DNA of 6,386 nt from Candidatus Methanoperedens sp. (GTDB taxonomy: Archaea; Halobacteriota; Methanosarcinia; Methanosarcinales; Methanoperedenaceae), in the NCBI GenBank assembly GCA_028679855.1, contig JAJRAP010000203.1, positions 1 to 6,386 on the forward strand, in the 5' to 3' direction. Below, in pieces: positions 1-5,635 of the stretch. How positions within the stretch are numbered: position 1 is the stretch's first letter; every line of letters begins with the position of its first letter. Made by a program: the position numbers and the translations under genes. The notes below the pieces were generated by a model. The model did no database searches. It saw only the letters and a list, made by a program, of their open reading frames with translations, and was not told the origin of the DNA.

Positions 1-931
1 AAGCTACGGTGTCTTTCTGGATAATGTTCTGAACATCAACAACGAACTCTGGACAGACTGACTTCGGATCTGTTAAACACAGGTGAAGCTCTTTCTTGAT
101 TGCAGGAGGCAGGTCGTATTTCCCTGCTTCGTTCATCTGCTTGAGCCTTTGGAGAGGCTTATTTAAAGGAACAAGAAGAGTGATAATATCAGATTCTGCT
201 TTTTTGGCTTTATTTTCCAGGTCAACAAGGTCATTCTTACTGTTCAAATATTGTTTCCATTGTTCGCTGTCTGCAAGCCGCGCCAGATTATCACGATTCA
301 ATTCGAGTTTCTTTTTTAGAGAATCTATCTTTTCATTGAGTTCTTTTATTGTTTTTTTCTCATCGTCGATCCGATGATTCAGGTTGTTTATATTTAGTAT
401 TTTTTTTTCGGCATTGTCAAATGCATCAAGCACTTTTTTTTTGTCATTTAAGGGTTCGACAAGCTGGTTCAGAAGCCTTCCAAGCTCGTTCACCTCTGCA
501 ATGACTTTTTTTGAATCTTCAAAAAACACCATTTTTGTATATTGATAACTCTTCATCATATTCTCAAGACACATTGCAAGTGTCTGAATAGCGTTTTCGT
601 GGAACTCTAGGACGGTCTTTATGTCAGTTCTTTTAGGGATATTGATATTGTTCATAAGCAGCCTGACCTGCTTTACCATGTTATCCCTGCTGCTTGATGC
701 AATTTTTACCATCTTCAGATGAAATCTCCCTTCAGGCTCTGCTTTTTCAAGCTCTAATGCACTTTTTCTTATCCCATGAAGCGCGTCCTGGATATCGGAA
801 TACAAAGACTCTGCATGCCTGCCCTGAGATAATCTGTCGCTGCTTGATGCAAGCCATGCAGGAAGTTCTTCAAATCTTATCTCTATCGGATCCTGGGCTT
901 TTTTCCCGAAGAGTTTTTCGACCCATTTCAC
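1..931 (-). CDS. Coiled-coil protein of unknown function, C-terminus cut by window edge
   Basis: The minus strand is open without a stop from a GTG at 931-929 to the left edge, giving 310 residues; the rest lies outside. It begins (M)KWVEKLFGKK, then IRFEELPAWL near residues 18-27. The GTG is the first possible start: a TGA lies in frame six codons upstream, and AAGGA sits 6 nt before it. Residues 30-160 look all-helical. Residues about 163-250 are rich in Lys, Glu, Asn and Leu with heptad-like spacing, consistent with a coiled coil, followed by a less charged segment containing LPPAIKKELHL (274-284) and two cysteines (285, 293). No signal peptide, membrane segment or catalytic motif is visible, so a soluble structural or scaffolding role is possible but unproven. 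Codon-like composition and an unbroken frame through several A-runs argue that it is real; plus-strand ORFs here are shadows. The style resembles conserved archaeal hypothetical proteins, but I cannot name the family. It is transcribed divergently from the 1339 gene. Confidence 0.85.
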   Translation of the reverse strand, partial: MKWVEKLFGKKAQDPIEIRFEELPAWLASSSDRLSQGRHAESLYSDIQDALHGIRKSALELEKAEPEGRFHLKMVKIASSSRDNMVKQVRLLMNNINIPKRTDIKTVLEFHENAIQTLAMCLENMMKSYQYTKMVFFEDSKKVIAEVNELGRLLNQLVEPLNDKKKVLDAFDNAEKKILNINNLNHRIDDEKKTIKELNEKIDSLKKKLELNRDNLARLADSEQWKQYLNSKNDLVDLENKAKKAESDIITLLVPLNKPLQRLKQMNEAGKYDLPPAIKKELHLCLTDPKSVCPEFVVDVQNIIQKDTVA

Positions 932-970
932 GCTATATCCTTCATTTCACCACTGAAATAACTATCGTAG

Positions 971-986
971 GATTTCATATGAAATC
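971..986. promoter_or_regulatory. Perfect 16-bp palindrome, candidate operator
   Basis: GATTTCATATGAAATC equals its own reverse complement over all 16 bases. It lies directly downstream of the minus-strand TATA-like element, covering roughly the last 16 bp before the expected transcription start of the coiled-coil gene. A dimeric repressor bound here would block polymerase. A related interrupted inverted repeat with the same TTTCA/TGAAA half-sites and a 4-bp spacer lies at 945-958, inside the predicted leader. The operator role is inferred; the palindrome itself is directly visible. Confidence 0.45.
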
Positions 987-991
987 TCCAA

Positions 992-1002
992 TTATATATT
1001 TA
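992..1002 (-). promoter_or_regulatory. TATA-box-like promoter for the leftward coiled-coil gene
   Basis: Read on the minus strand this is AAATATATAAT, a good match to an archaeal TATA element. The expected transcription start about 25 bp downstream would be near 970, leaving a leader of roughly 40 nt before the GTG at 931. The call rests on sequence and spacing only. Confidence 0.5.
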
Positions 1003-1289
1003 CCAGTTAAGTTTTGTCAATAAAAATACTTTCACGCCGCTTGCCGCTTGTTTATATTTTCGGAAGCGTTGGGAATGGCTGGGATGTTGTGAGTAAGTAT
1101 ATTGAAACTCAGGATGTACATCATGCTAAGAACGATAGCTACATGCCTCGTACTTAAGTCCGGGTTTTGTGACTGCTACACGCGCTCGTTTTCGCGCATC
1201 CATTAGCAATATCTTGAAATATAACTACATTTTTGTATCAAAGATAAGGGGCGGAGGGTAGTGGCTGATTACTGAGATTGGATAGATAG

Positions 1290-1299
1290 GTATATATTA
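1290..1299 (+). promoter_or_regulatory. TATA-box-like promoter for the TIGR04255 cassette
   Basis: GTATATATTA lies about 45 bp before the ATG at 1339. A start about 25 bp downstream would fall near 1320, giving a leader of about 20 nt that contains AAAGGGATGAT just before the ATG as a plausible ribosome binding site. It is the only good TATA element close upstream and would serve the whole overlapping gene set. Confidence 0.45.
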
Positions 1300-1338
1300 T
1301 GATATTATGTATATGTTATTCCACAATAAAGGGATGAT

Positions 1339-2067
1339 ATGCCAGGAAATTTTTTGAAGCAGGTAATATTAAGGTTGGACTTTTCGGGTGAAATAAACCG
1401 TTCTCAGCAGGTATTGGATAATATAAAGAGAGTTGTTTCAGATATTCTTCCAGAGTTCGAAGCTCGAGATATGGTAACTGTAGAAATGACCATTGACCAG
1501 ACTCAAAAAACCACAAAGGAGAAGCGATTTAAATCATTTTTCCTTCGTAACAATACAACAAACAACTCATTAGTTTTAGAACCCAACGCAATTATTCTTG
1601 AACTTAAAAAATATAATAATTATGAAGAATTTAAAGGACTTGTACAAAAAGTAATTCAAAATTTGGGAGAACAGAGCCCTTCTATAAAAGTATCGAGAAC
1701 GGGGCTTCGTTATATAAATCAAATAATTATTGATGAAGGAGACCCATTTGATTGGACAGAACTTATTAAAGCGCCACTTATTTGTAGTCTTGATTTTGTC
1801 GAAAATCGAAGTGAACTATCAAGGTCTGTTGGCGTAATAGAATTAAATAAGTCTGATTATTATGTTAGATTTATGTATGGGTGGTTTAATAGTGAATCTC
1901 CAAATCCAATAGCGAAGAAGGAATTTTTACTCGATTATGATTGTTATTCAAAAAATGAAATAGATATTTCTTCTATCATTGGTCAAATTTATATACTACA
2001 TGAAGAAATTAAAAATTTATTTGATCATAGCACCTATAAAGAGAACTTACAAACGTATGCGAGATGA
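1339..2067 (+). CDS. TIGR04255 family protein, function unknown
   Basis: This 242-aa protein matches, as I remember it, the sporadically distributed TIGR04255 family, whose members are about 250 residues and have no established activity. Recognisable features are an N-terminal strand with VILRLDFS (residues 9-16), a central SRTGLRYINQI block (119-129), a hydrophobic-acidic FLLDYD block (196-201) and a C-terminal helix with ILHEEIKNLFDHS (219-231). Length is normal and no block is missing, so it looks intact. There is no signal peptide or membrane segment; it is probably cytoplasmic. The ATG is preceded by AAAGGG at short spacing. The gene is distinctly AT-rich (14 G/C in 60 bases at 1561-1620, against 35 in 60 at 3661-3720 in aroA), consistent with horizontal transfer. 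Its stop overlaps the next start (ATGA), so it is the first gene of a coupled unit. Confidence 0.82.
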   Translation: MPGNFLKQVILRLDFSGEINRSQQVLDNIKRVVSDILPEFEARDMVTVEMTIDQTQKTTKEKRFKSFFLRNNTTNNSLVLEPNAIILELKKYNNYEEFKGLVQKVIQNLGEQSPSIKVSRTGLRYINQIIIDEGDPFDWTELIKAPLICSLDFVENRSELSRSVGVIELNKSDYYVRFMYGWFNSESPNPIAKKEFLLDYDCYSKNEIDISSIIGQIYILHEEIKNLFDHSTYKENLQTYAR

Positions 2068-2240
2068 AAAAAATGACTTATAACGAAACAGATGATTACT
2101 TTAGCGAGTCAGGAACATTTGCACCAAAAACCCAAAAAAAAGAAGAGGCGTATCCTTTCAATGTAGATATCGACTACGAAAAATATGAGAGGACGCAAGT
2201 AAAAAGAAAGGTTTTGGGGTATGTTTCTAAGCAAGATTGA
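2064..2240 (+). CDS. Small 58-aa hypothetical protein coupled to the TIGR04255 gene
   Basis: The ATG at 2064 overlaps the TGA of the preceding gene as ATGA, a classic arrangement for translational coupling; no separate ribosome binding site is needed or seen. The product starts MKKMTYNETDDYF and ends KVLGYVSKQD. It is very polar, with an acidic first half (NETDDYFSESG), a KTQKKEE patch, a YPFNVDIDYEKYE segment and a basic QVKRKV tail. No cysteine pair, membrane segment or known motif is visible. I do not recognise a family. It could be a free small protein bridging its two neighbours, or the N-terminal piece of the downstream protein: its end reads the same DNA as the first residues of the 2221 ORF in another frame, so a frameshift could join them. 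Confidence 0.6.
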   Translation: MKKMTYNETDDYFSESGTFAPKTQKKEEAYPFNVDIDYEKYERTQVKRKVLGYVSKQD

Positions 2241-2742
2241 TTCAATGTATATTAAGCATACTTCTAAACGAATATATGAAATTTCTCAAGCAACTCTGCC
2301 ATATATCATCGTATTGACTCAAGACTGCGATCTTGAATTGGATTTCAACAACAGGTCTCAACCCGCCTCTGAAAAACATGATAAATATCTGCAAACGATT
2401 TTGATATGCCCTGCCTACAATGCAGAAGTGTTCAGAATTGGTGACCATTTAAAATCTATTGGATTAAAAATGCACGAATGGAAAAAGAGTGAAGATTATA
2501 AGCGGATAACACAGCAGAACCATGCAAGATTCCATTTTTTAGAAAAAAATCAAGCATTGCAGGTACCACAGTTAATAGTTGATTTTAAACATCAACGTTT
2601 TTCAAGTTATTTGAGCAGAATTGGATTACCTGATATCAAAGAAAGAGTGGATGTTGAAAATGCATCGTTAATGGCTTCAACATCCTCAGTAGTATCTCCG
2701 CCCCCCGTTTTTGACAGAAACAAATGTGATGAAGAGCAATAA
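2221..2742 (+). CDS. Hypothetical protein with TQDCDLE motif, possibly N-terminally split
   Basis: This is a 173-aa soluble protein that I cannot assign to a named family. Visible blocks are LPYIIVLTQDCDLELD (residues 26-41), KYLQTILICPAY (55-66), HLKSIGLKM (76-84), NHARFHFL (100-107) and LIVDFKHQRF (118-127), then a low-complexity Ser/Pro-rich acidic tail (152-173). A buried hydrophobic strand running into TQDCDLE, with Cys and Asp close together, has the look of a conserved functional site. ATG 2221 has AAAGG 9 nt upstream; the alternative ATG at 2245 has no such site. With the 2221 start it overlaps the 58-aa ORF by 20 bp in the +1 frame. Because the predicted N-terminus is very short before the conserved strand, the true N-terminus may be the 58-aa ORF, broken by one base. 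A run of six C lies near the 3' end (2701-2706, preceded by G). No sequence sign of toxin, nuclease or transposase function was found. Confidence 0.65.
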   Translation: MFLSKIDSMYIKHTSKRIYEISQATLPYIIVLTQDCDLELDFNNRSQPASEKHDKYLQTILICPAYNAEVFRIGDHLKSIGLKMHEWKKSEDYKRITQQNHARFHFLEKNQALQVPQLIVDFKHQRFSSYLSRIGLPDIKERVDVENASLMASTSSVVSPPPVFDRNKCDEEQ

Positions 2743-2746
2743 ATAG
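2738..2746 (+). promoter_or_regulatory. TATA-like element for aroA
   Basis: AATAAATAG overlaps the stop of the 173-aa gene. A transcription start about 27-30 bp downstream would fall at or next to the ATG at 2772, predicting a leaderless aroA transcript. That fits the absence of a Shine-Dalgarno site before either candidate start. Confidence 0.35.
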
Positions 2747-2771
2747 TTGCATGGTCATTAAGCCTACTCGC

Positions 2772-4043
2772 ATGAAATTCGTTATCCAGAGATCAGAGAT
2801 AAAAGGCACTGTAAATGCCCCGCCATCGAAAAGCTATACCCACAGGGCTATTGCGATAGCTGCGCTCTCAAAAAAGGCGACCGTCAACAATCCTCTTATT
2901 TCAGAAGATACAAGAGCCACGATAAGAGCATCTGAGGCATATGGTGCAAGTTTTGAGCATAAGAAAGAATCATTAGTTATCAAAGGGGTTGTTGGGAAAC
3001 TCAAGACCCCGGATAACGTGCTTGATGTCGCCAATTCAGGCACCACATTACGCATAATGACCGCAATTGCTTCACTTGCAGAAGGAGCAACAGTTCTAAC
3101 GGGCGATGCCAGCATACGGAGCAGGCCCAATACACCGCTTTTAAACGCGCTCAACGACCTTGGCGCTGAGACGTTCTCCACGCGCAATAACGGCATGGCT
3201 CCAATAGTGGTACGGGGGAAGATGAGAGGGGGCCGTGTTTATATCGACGGTTCGATAAGTTCTCAGTTCATTTCTGCGCTGCTCATAGCATGCCCTTTTG
3301 CCCGGACTGAGACAAAAGTGATGATAAAAGGGGAGATGAAATCCCGACCTTACGTGAACATAACAATTGACATGCTAAAAGATGCCGGAGCAAAGATCAT
3401 CGAAGATGGTACTAACGCTTTTACAATTCCGCCTGAACAGGAATACGACCTGAGATCATATAATGTTCCGGGCGATTTCTCATCAGCATCTTACATAATG
3501 GCAGCAGGCGCGCTGTGCGGGGATGTCACAATAAAAAACCTCTTCCCCACGGAGCAGGGAGATTCAGTTCTCATAGATATTCTTGGCAAAATGGGTACGC
3601 AGATCAAGTGGGATGAGAAAAAAGGAGAGGTAAAGGTGAACAGGAGCGAACTGCAAGGCATCAACGTGGATGTCGGAAAGACACCTGATCTTGTTCCCAC
3701 GCTTGCGGTGCTTGGCGCCGCATCAAAAGGCACGATGGTCATCGAGAACGCAGAGCATGTGAGATATAAAGAGACAGACAGGCTCCATGCCATGACAGTG
3801 GAGCTAAAAAAGATGGGCGTTGACATAACAGAGGAAAAAGACAGGTTGATAATCAGGGGCGGGACGCTAAAAGGAGCGCAGGTGCACGGTTGGGATGACC
3901 ACAGGATAGTTATGGCGCTTGCTGTGGCAGGGATGGTGGCAGGAGGGACGACCATTGATACAGTTGAATCTGTGGGCATATCGTACCCGGGGTTCTTTGA
4001 GGACTTAAAAAAGATAGGTGCGGGCGTTTCTGAAGCCCAATAA
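2772..4043 (+). CDS. aroA: 3-phosphoshikimate 1-carboxyvinyltransferase (EPSP synthase)
   Basis: It joins phosphoenolpyruvate to shikimate-3-phosphate in the sixth step of the shikimate pathway, leading to chorismate and aromatic amino acids; cytoplasmic. All main blocks are present (423-aa numbering): APPSKSYTHRA (16-26, with Lys20, Ser21, Arg25), NSGTTLR (88-94), GDASIRSRP (111-119), SSQFISALL (163-171), SRPY (191-194), PGDFSSASY (233-241), TPDLVPTLAVL (304-314, catalytic Asp306), VRYKETDRL (330-338, Lys333, Glu334) and DDHRIVMAL (375-383). The two-domain length is normal. The usual C-terminal Lys of K(S/T)(Y/F)P is Ile403 here (GISYPGFF); this may be usual for archaea. An in-frame ATG at 2751 would add seven residues (MVIKPTR); 2772 is preferred because the protein then starts at the family's usual MKFVIQRSEIKGTV and because the upstream TATA element predicts a start there. 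Followed after 18 bp by the dehydrogenase gene, probably co-transcribed. Confidence 0.96.
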   Translation: MKFVIQRSEIKGTVNAPPSKSYTHRAIAIAALSKKATVNNPLISEDTRATIRASEAYGASFEHKKESLVIKGVVGKLKTPDNVLDVANSGTTLRIMTAIASLAEGATVLTGDASIRSRPNTPLLNALNDLGAETFSTRNNGMAPIVVRGKMRGGRVYIDGSISSQFISALLIACPFARTETKVMIKGEMKSRPYVNITIDMLKDAGAKIIEDGTNAFTIPPEQEYDLRSYNVPGDFSSASYIMAAGALCGDVTIKNLFPTEQGDSVLIDILGKMGTQIKWDEKKGEVKVNRSELQGINVDVGKTPDLVPTLAVLGAASKGTMVIENAEHVRYKETDRLHAMTVELKKMGVDITEEKDRLIIRGGTLKGAQVHGWDDHRIVMALAVAGMVAGGTTIDTVESVGISYPGFFEDLKKIGAGVSEAQ

Positions 4044-4061
4044 TTAGCAATATGGATGATC

Positions 4062-5078
4062 ATGAGTAAGATTGCAGCAGTAATAAAAGGTGACGGCGTA
4101 GGTCCTGAGCTTGTTAGCAGCATGCTAAGGATAGTTGAAGCCGCAGGTACGAATGTTGAATTTATCATATGCGAAGCAGGCACGCAATGGTGGGAAACAA
4201 ACGGCGGAGATTCGTTGATACCTCCTGAGACCTGGGATGCATTATCAAACAGTGATGCAGGATTTAAAGGTCCGACCACAACCCCGGGAGGCACTGGCTC
4301 ACCGAAGAGTGTTGCGGTGTCTATCCGACAGAAGTTCAACCTGTACGCAAATGTGAGGCCGATAAAATCCTTCCCGAACACCCAGAAACCACTTGGAGAT
4401 GTTGATTTTGTGTGTGTGAGGGAGGGCACTGAAGGGCTGTATTTCGGGAAGGAAGTGCAGTTGACCGATGACGTTTATATAGCGTTCAGAAAAATAACGC
4501 GACCAGCATGCAGGAACGTAGCGCGTTACGCATTTGAAGAAGCGGTGCGAAGGGGATGGAAAAACGTGGTGGCGATACATAAGAGCAACATACTCAAAAT
4601 GACCTGCGGGACTTTCCTTGAGGAAGTGGATAAAGTCAGGAAGGATTATCCAAACATCGAACTTGAGGAATACCATATCGATAATATTGCACAGCAGTTG
4701 ATCAAGAACCCACAGATATTCAATAAAAAAGTCCTCCTCTCGACTAACCTTTTCATGGATATCCTTAGCGAAGAGTGCTCAGCGCTTGTGGGCAGCATCG
4801 GGCTCATCTATTCTGCGAATATAGGTGACTGCTATGCCATGTTCGAGCCAGCCCATGGCTCTGCGCCAAAATATGCGGGTCAGGATAAGGTAAACCCGGT
4901 AGCTACCGTGCTTGCAGGGGCATGGATGCTTGATTATCTGGGGGAGTATGAGAACTCAAAAGCGATCTTTGAAGCGACCGAGAAAGTTATATCAGAGGGT
5001 AAGAAGGTTACCTATGACATGGGAGGGCATGCGAAGTCAAGTGAGATGGTGGATGAGATAATAAGGAAGATCGCCTAG
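4062..5078 (+). CDS. Isocitrate/isopropylmalate dehydrogenase family protein, probably NADP isocitrate dehydrogenase
   Basis: It is a member of the beta-decarboxylating dehydrogenases, which oxidise and decarboxylate 2-hydroxyacids with a divalent metal and NAD(P). Motifs (338-aa numbering): IKGDGVGPE (8-16), SVAVSIRQKFNLYANVRP (83-100), VREGTEGLYFG (119-129, Arg120 and Tyr127), HKSNILK (173-179, Lys174), metal-site acids Asp207, Asp233 and Glu237, and EPAHGSAPKYAGQDKVNP (262-279). In E. coli isocitrate dehydrogenase the Lys-Tyr of APKYAGQDKVNP selects NADP, so NADP use is likely. The substrate loop has Ser83 but Ala85 where isocitrate dehydrogenases normally have Asn, and Glu237 replaces the usual second Asp, so isopropylmalate, homoisocitrate or another substrate cannot be excluded. 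In methanogens isocitrate dehydrogenase supplies 2-oxoglutarate for glutamate. Start 4062 is preferred over 4056 (adds Met-Ile) because it gives the usual MSKIAAVIKGDG; GGATGATC directly before it weakly resembles an extended ribosome binding site. Second gene after aroA. Confidence 0.88.
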   Translation: MSKIAAVIKGDGVGPELVSSMLRIVEAAGTNVEFIICEAGTQWWETNGGDSLIPPETWDALSNSDAGFKGPTTTPGGTGSPKSVAVSIRQKFNLYANVRPIKSFPNTQKPLGDVDFVCVREGTEGLYFGKEVQLTDDVYIAFRKITRPACRNVARYAFEEAVRRGWKNVVAIHKSNILKMTCGTFLEEVDKVRKDYPNIELEEYHIDNIAQQLIKNPQIFNKKVLLSTNLFMDILSEECSALVGSIGLIYSANIGDCYAMFEPAHGSAPKYAGQDKVNPVATVLAGAWMLDYLGEYENSKAIFEATEKVISEGKKVTYDMGGHAKSSEMVDEIIRKIA

Positions 5079-5086
5079 ATCTTCCT
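5064..5086 (+). terminator. Stem-loop spanning the icd-like gene's stop codon
   Basis: AGGAAGATC (5064-5072) and GATCTTCCT (5078-5086) are perfect 9-bp reverse complements around a 5-nt loop, and the TAG stop is partly in the loop. There is no T-run directly after it, so it is not a bacterial-type terminator. It could help 3' end formation or protect the mRNA end; function is inferred. Confidence 0.3.
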
Positions 5087-5096
5087 CTCACCAAAA

Positions 5097-5105
5097 ACTT
5101 TATAC
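5097..5105 (+). promoter_or_regulatory. BRE/TATA-like promoter for the 111-aa repeat protein
   Basis: The sequence CAAAAACTTTATAC around this position looks like a purine-rich BRE followed by a TATA box. A start about 25 bp downstream (near 5126) leaves about 17 nt of leader containing AAGGGA shortly before the ATG at 5143. It implies that this gene is transcribed separately from aroA and the dehydrogenase gene. Confidence 0.5.
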
Positions 5106-5142
5106 CTGATCATTTGATTGAAATGATGTCGAAGAAGGGAAG

Positions 5143-5478
5143 ATGCCTGAAGCCATAGATACATCTAAAGTGGCTGGTGTATCGCTATCGAAAGAGGAAC
5201 TTAATAACTATATTAATAAATATCTTGACGAGGGACGTATCTACTCAGCTGTTGATGCGGCAAAGCTTATCGGGGCACCTCTTCCAGCTGATAAGCTCGT
5301 AAGTATTGGCAGGAAGTTCCTGATGAGTGGTAATCTTAATTCTGGCATAGAAGCATACGAATTAGCCGGCAAGACCCCAACGAAAGAGATGCTTCGTGAG
5401 TGCGGTGAGATATGTCTCATTGAAAGGCTTAAAACTTTTTATATGATGTCCAGGACGGACATTAATAACCCACATTAA
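5143..5478 (+). CDS. Small helical protein with 32-residue repeats, function unknown
   Basis: This 111-aa protein is built from about two and a half copies of a 32-residue unit. Aligning at Leu20, Leu52 and Leu84 lines up Leu28/Leu60/Leu92, Gly31/Gly63, Gly44/Gly76 and the turns GVSLSKEE (12-19), GAPLPADK (44-51) and GKTPTKEM (76-83). Each unit reads as two helices and a Pro/Lys turn, like a tetratricopeptide- or Sel1-like solenoid, with the pattern YLDEGRIYSAVDAAKL (27-42) and FLMSGNLNSGIEAYEL (59-74). Such folds usually bind other proteins. No enzyme motif, signal peptide or membrane segment is present. AAGGGA precedes the ATG, and a BRE/TATA-like element lies upstream. The last 15 residues (YMMSRTDINNPH region) depart from the repeat. 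I do not recognise a named family; an adaptor or regulatory role is inference only. Confidence 0.82.
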   Translation: MPEAIDTSKVAGVSLSKEELNNYINKYLDEGRIYSAVDAAKLIGAPLPADKLVSIGRKFLMSGNLNSGIEAYELAGKTPTKEMLRECGEICLIERLKTFYMMSRTDINNPH

Positions 5479-5629
5479 ATGCCTTTACTTCTGATATACC
5501 TCCAACCCATATAAATTTTGGTGAACACGAAAAATCTAGCGCTATAATTCTCGACAGAAGAATGAATAAGAATGAGTGCTGTGCAGTATGCACATCTCCA
5601 CAGATTCCCCTGCGAGGCTTTCTCCCGGC

Positions 5630-5635
5630 TTTTTT
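5630..5635 (+). terminator. T-tract, possible archaeal terminator
   Basis: A run of six T follows CCCGGC, and a second run of six T is at 5666-5671. Archaeal polymerase commonly terminates at T-rich tracts without a hairpin, so either could end transcripts coming from 5143 or from the possible small transcript upstream. Confidence 0.25.

Larger units (their letters stand above)
932..1338. other. 407-bp intergenic region between divergent genes
   Basis: No convincing ORF or RNA gene was found on either strand. The left part holds the promoter and palindromes of the leftward gene. Other visible items are a 7-bp tandem duplication (GCCGCTT twice, about 1036-1049), a TATA-like TTTATATTTT just after it, and a 10-bp palindrome GATGTACATC at 1113-1122. 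The stretch 1024-1250 is otherwise featureless. It is more GC-mixed than the cassette that follows and could be the remnant of an older junction. Confidence 0.5.

Noticed and set aside
96..377. 93-aa plus-strand ORF rich in Phe and Ser
   Set aside because: The Phe/Ser-rich composition is what the complement of Lys/Glu-rich coiled-coil codons gives; no independent support.
694..1023. 109-aa plus-strand ORF
   Set aside because: It lies opposite the coherent minus-strand coiled-coil gene and then runs into its promoter; no domain is visible.
1171..1200. GC-rich stretch with GCGC...GCGC, considered as RNA hairpin or tRNA fragment
   Set aside because: Only about 4 bp pair, and no tRNA cloverleaf, T-loop motif or CCA context could be built around it.
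1255..1345. Possible C/D box RNA (CTGA elements near GGCTGATTACTGAG)
   Set aside because: No proper box C (RTGATGA) at the right spacing, and the region is better explained as the promoter of the 1339 gene.
1339..2742. Insertion-sequence origin of the cassette
   Set aside because: No transposase, terminal inverted repeats or target-site duplication could be found at either flank.
3491..4429. 312-aa minus-strand ORF opposite aroA and the dehydrogenase gene
   Set aside because: It overlaps two well-supported plus-strand genes and its translation is low-complexity (Ser/Thr/Pro/Ile-rich), as expected for an antisense shadow.
4299..4676. 125-aa minus-strand ORF
   Set aside because: It is fully inside the dehydrogenase gene, whose catalytic motifs are intact on the plus strand.
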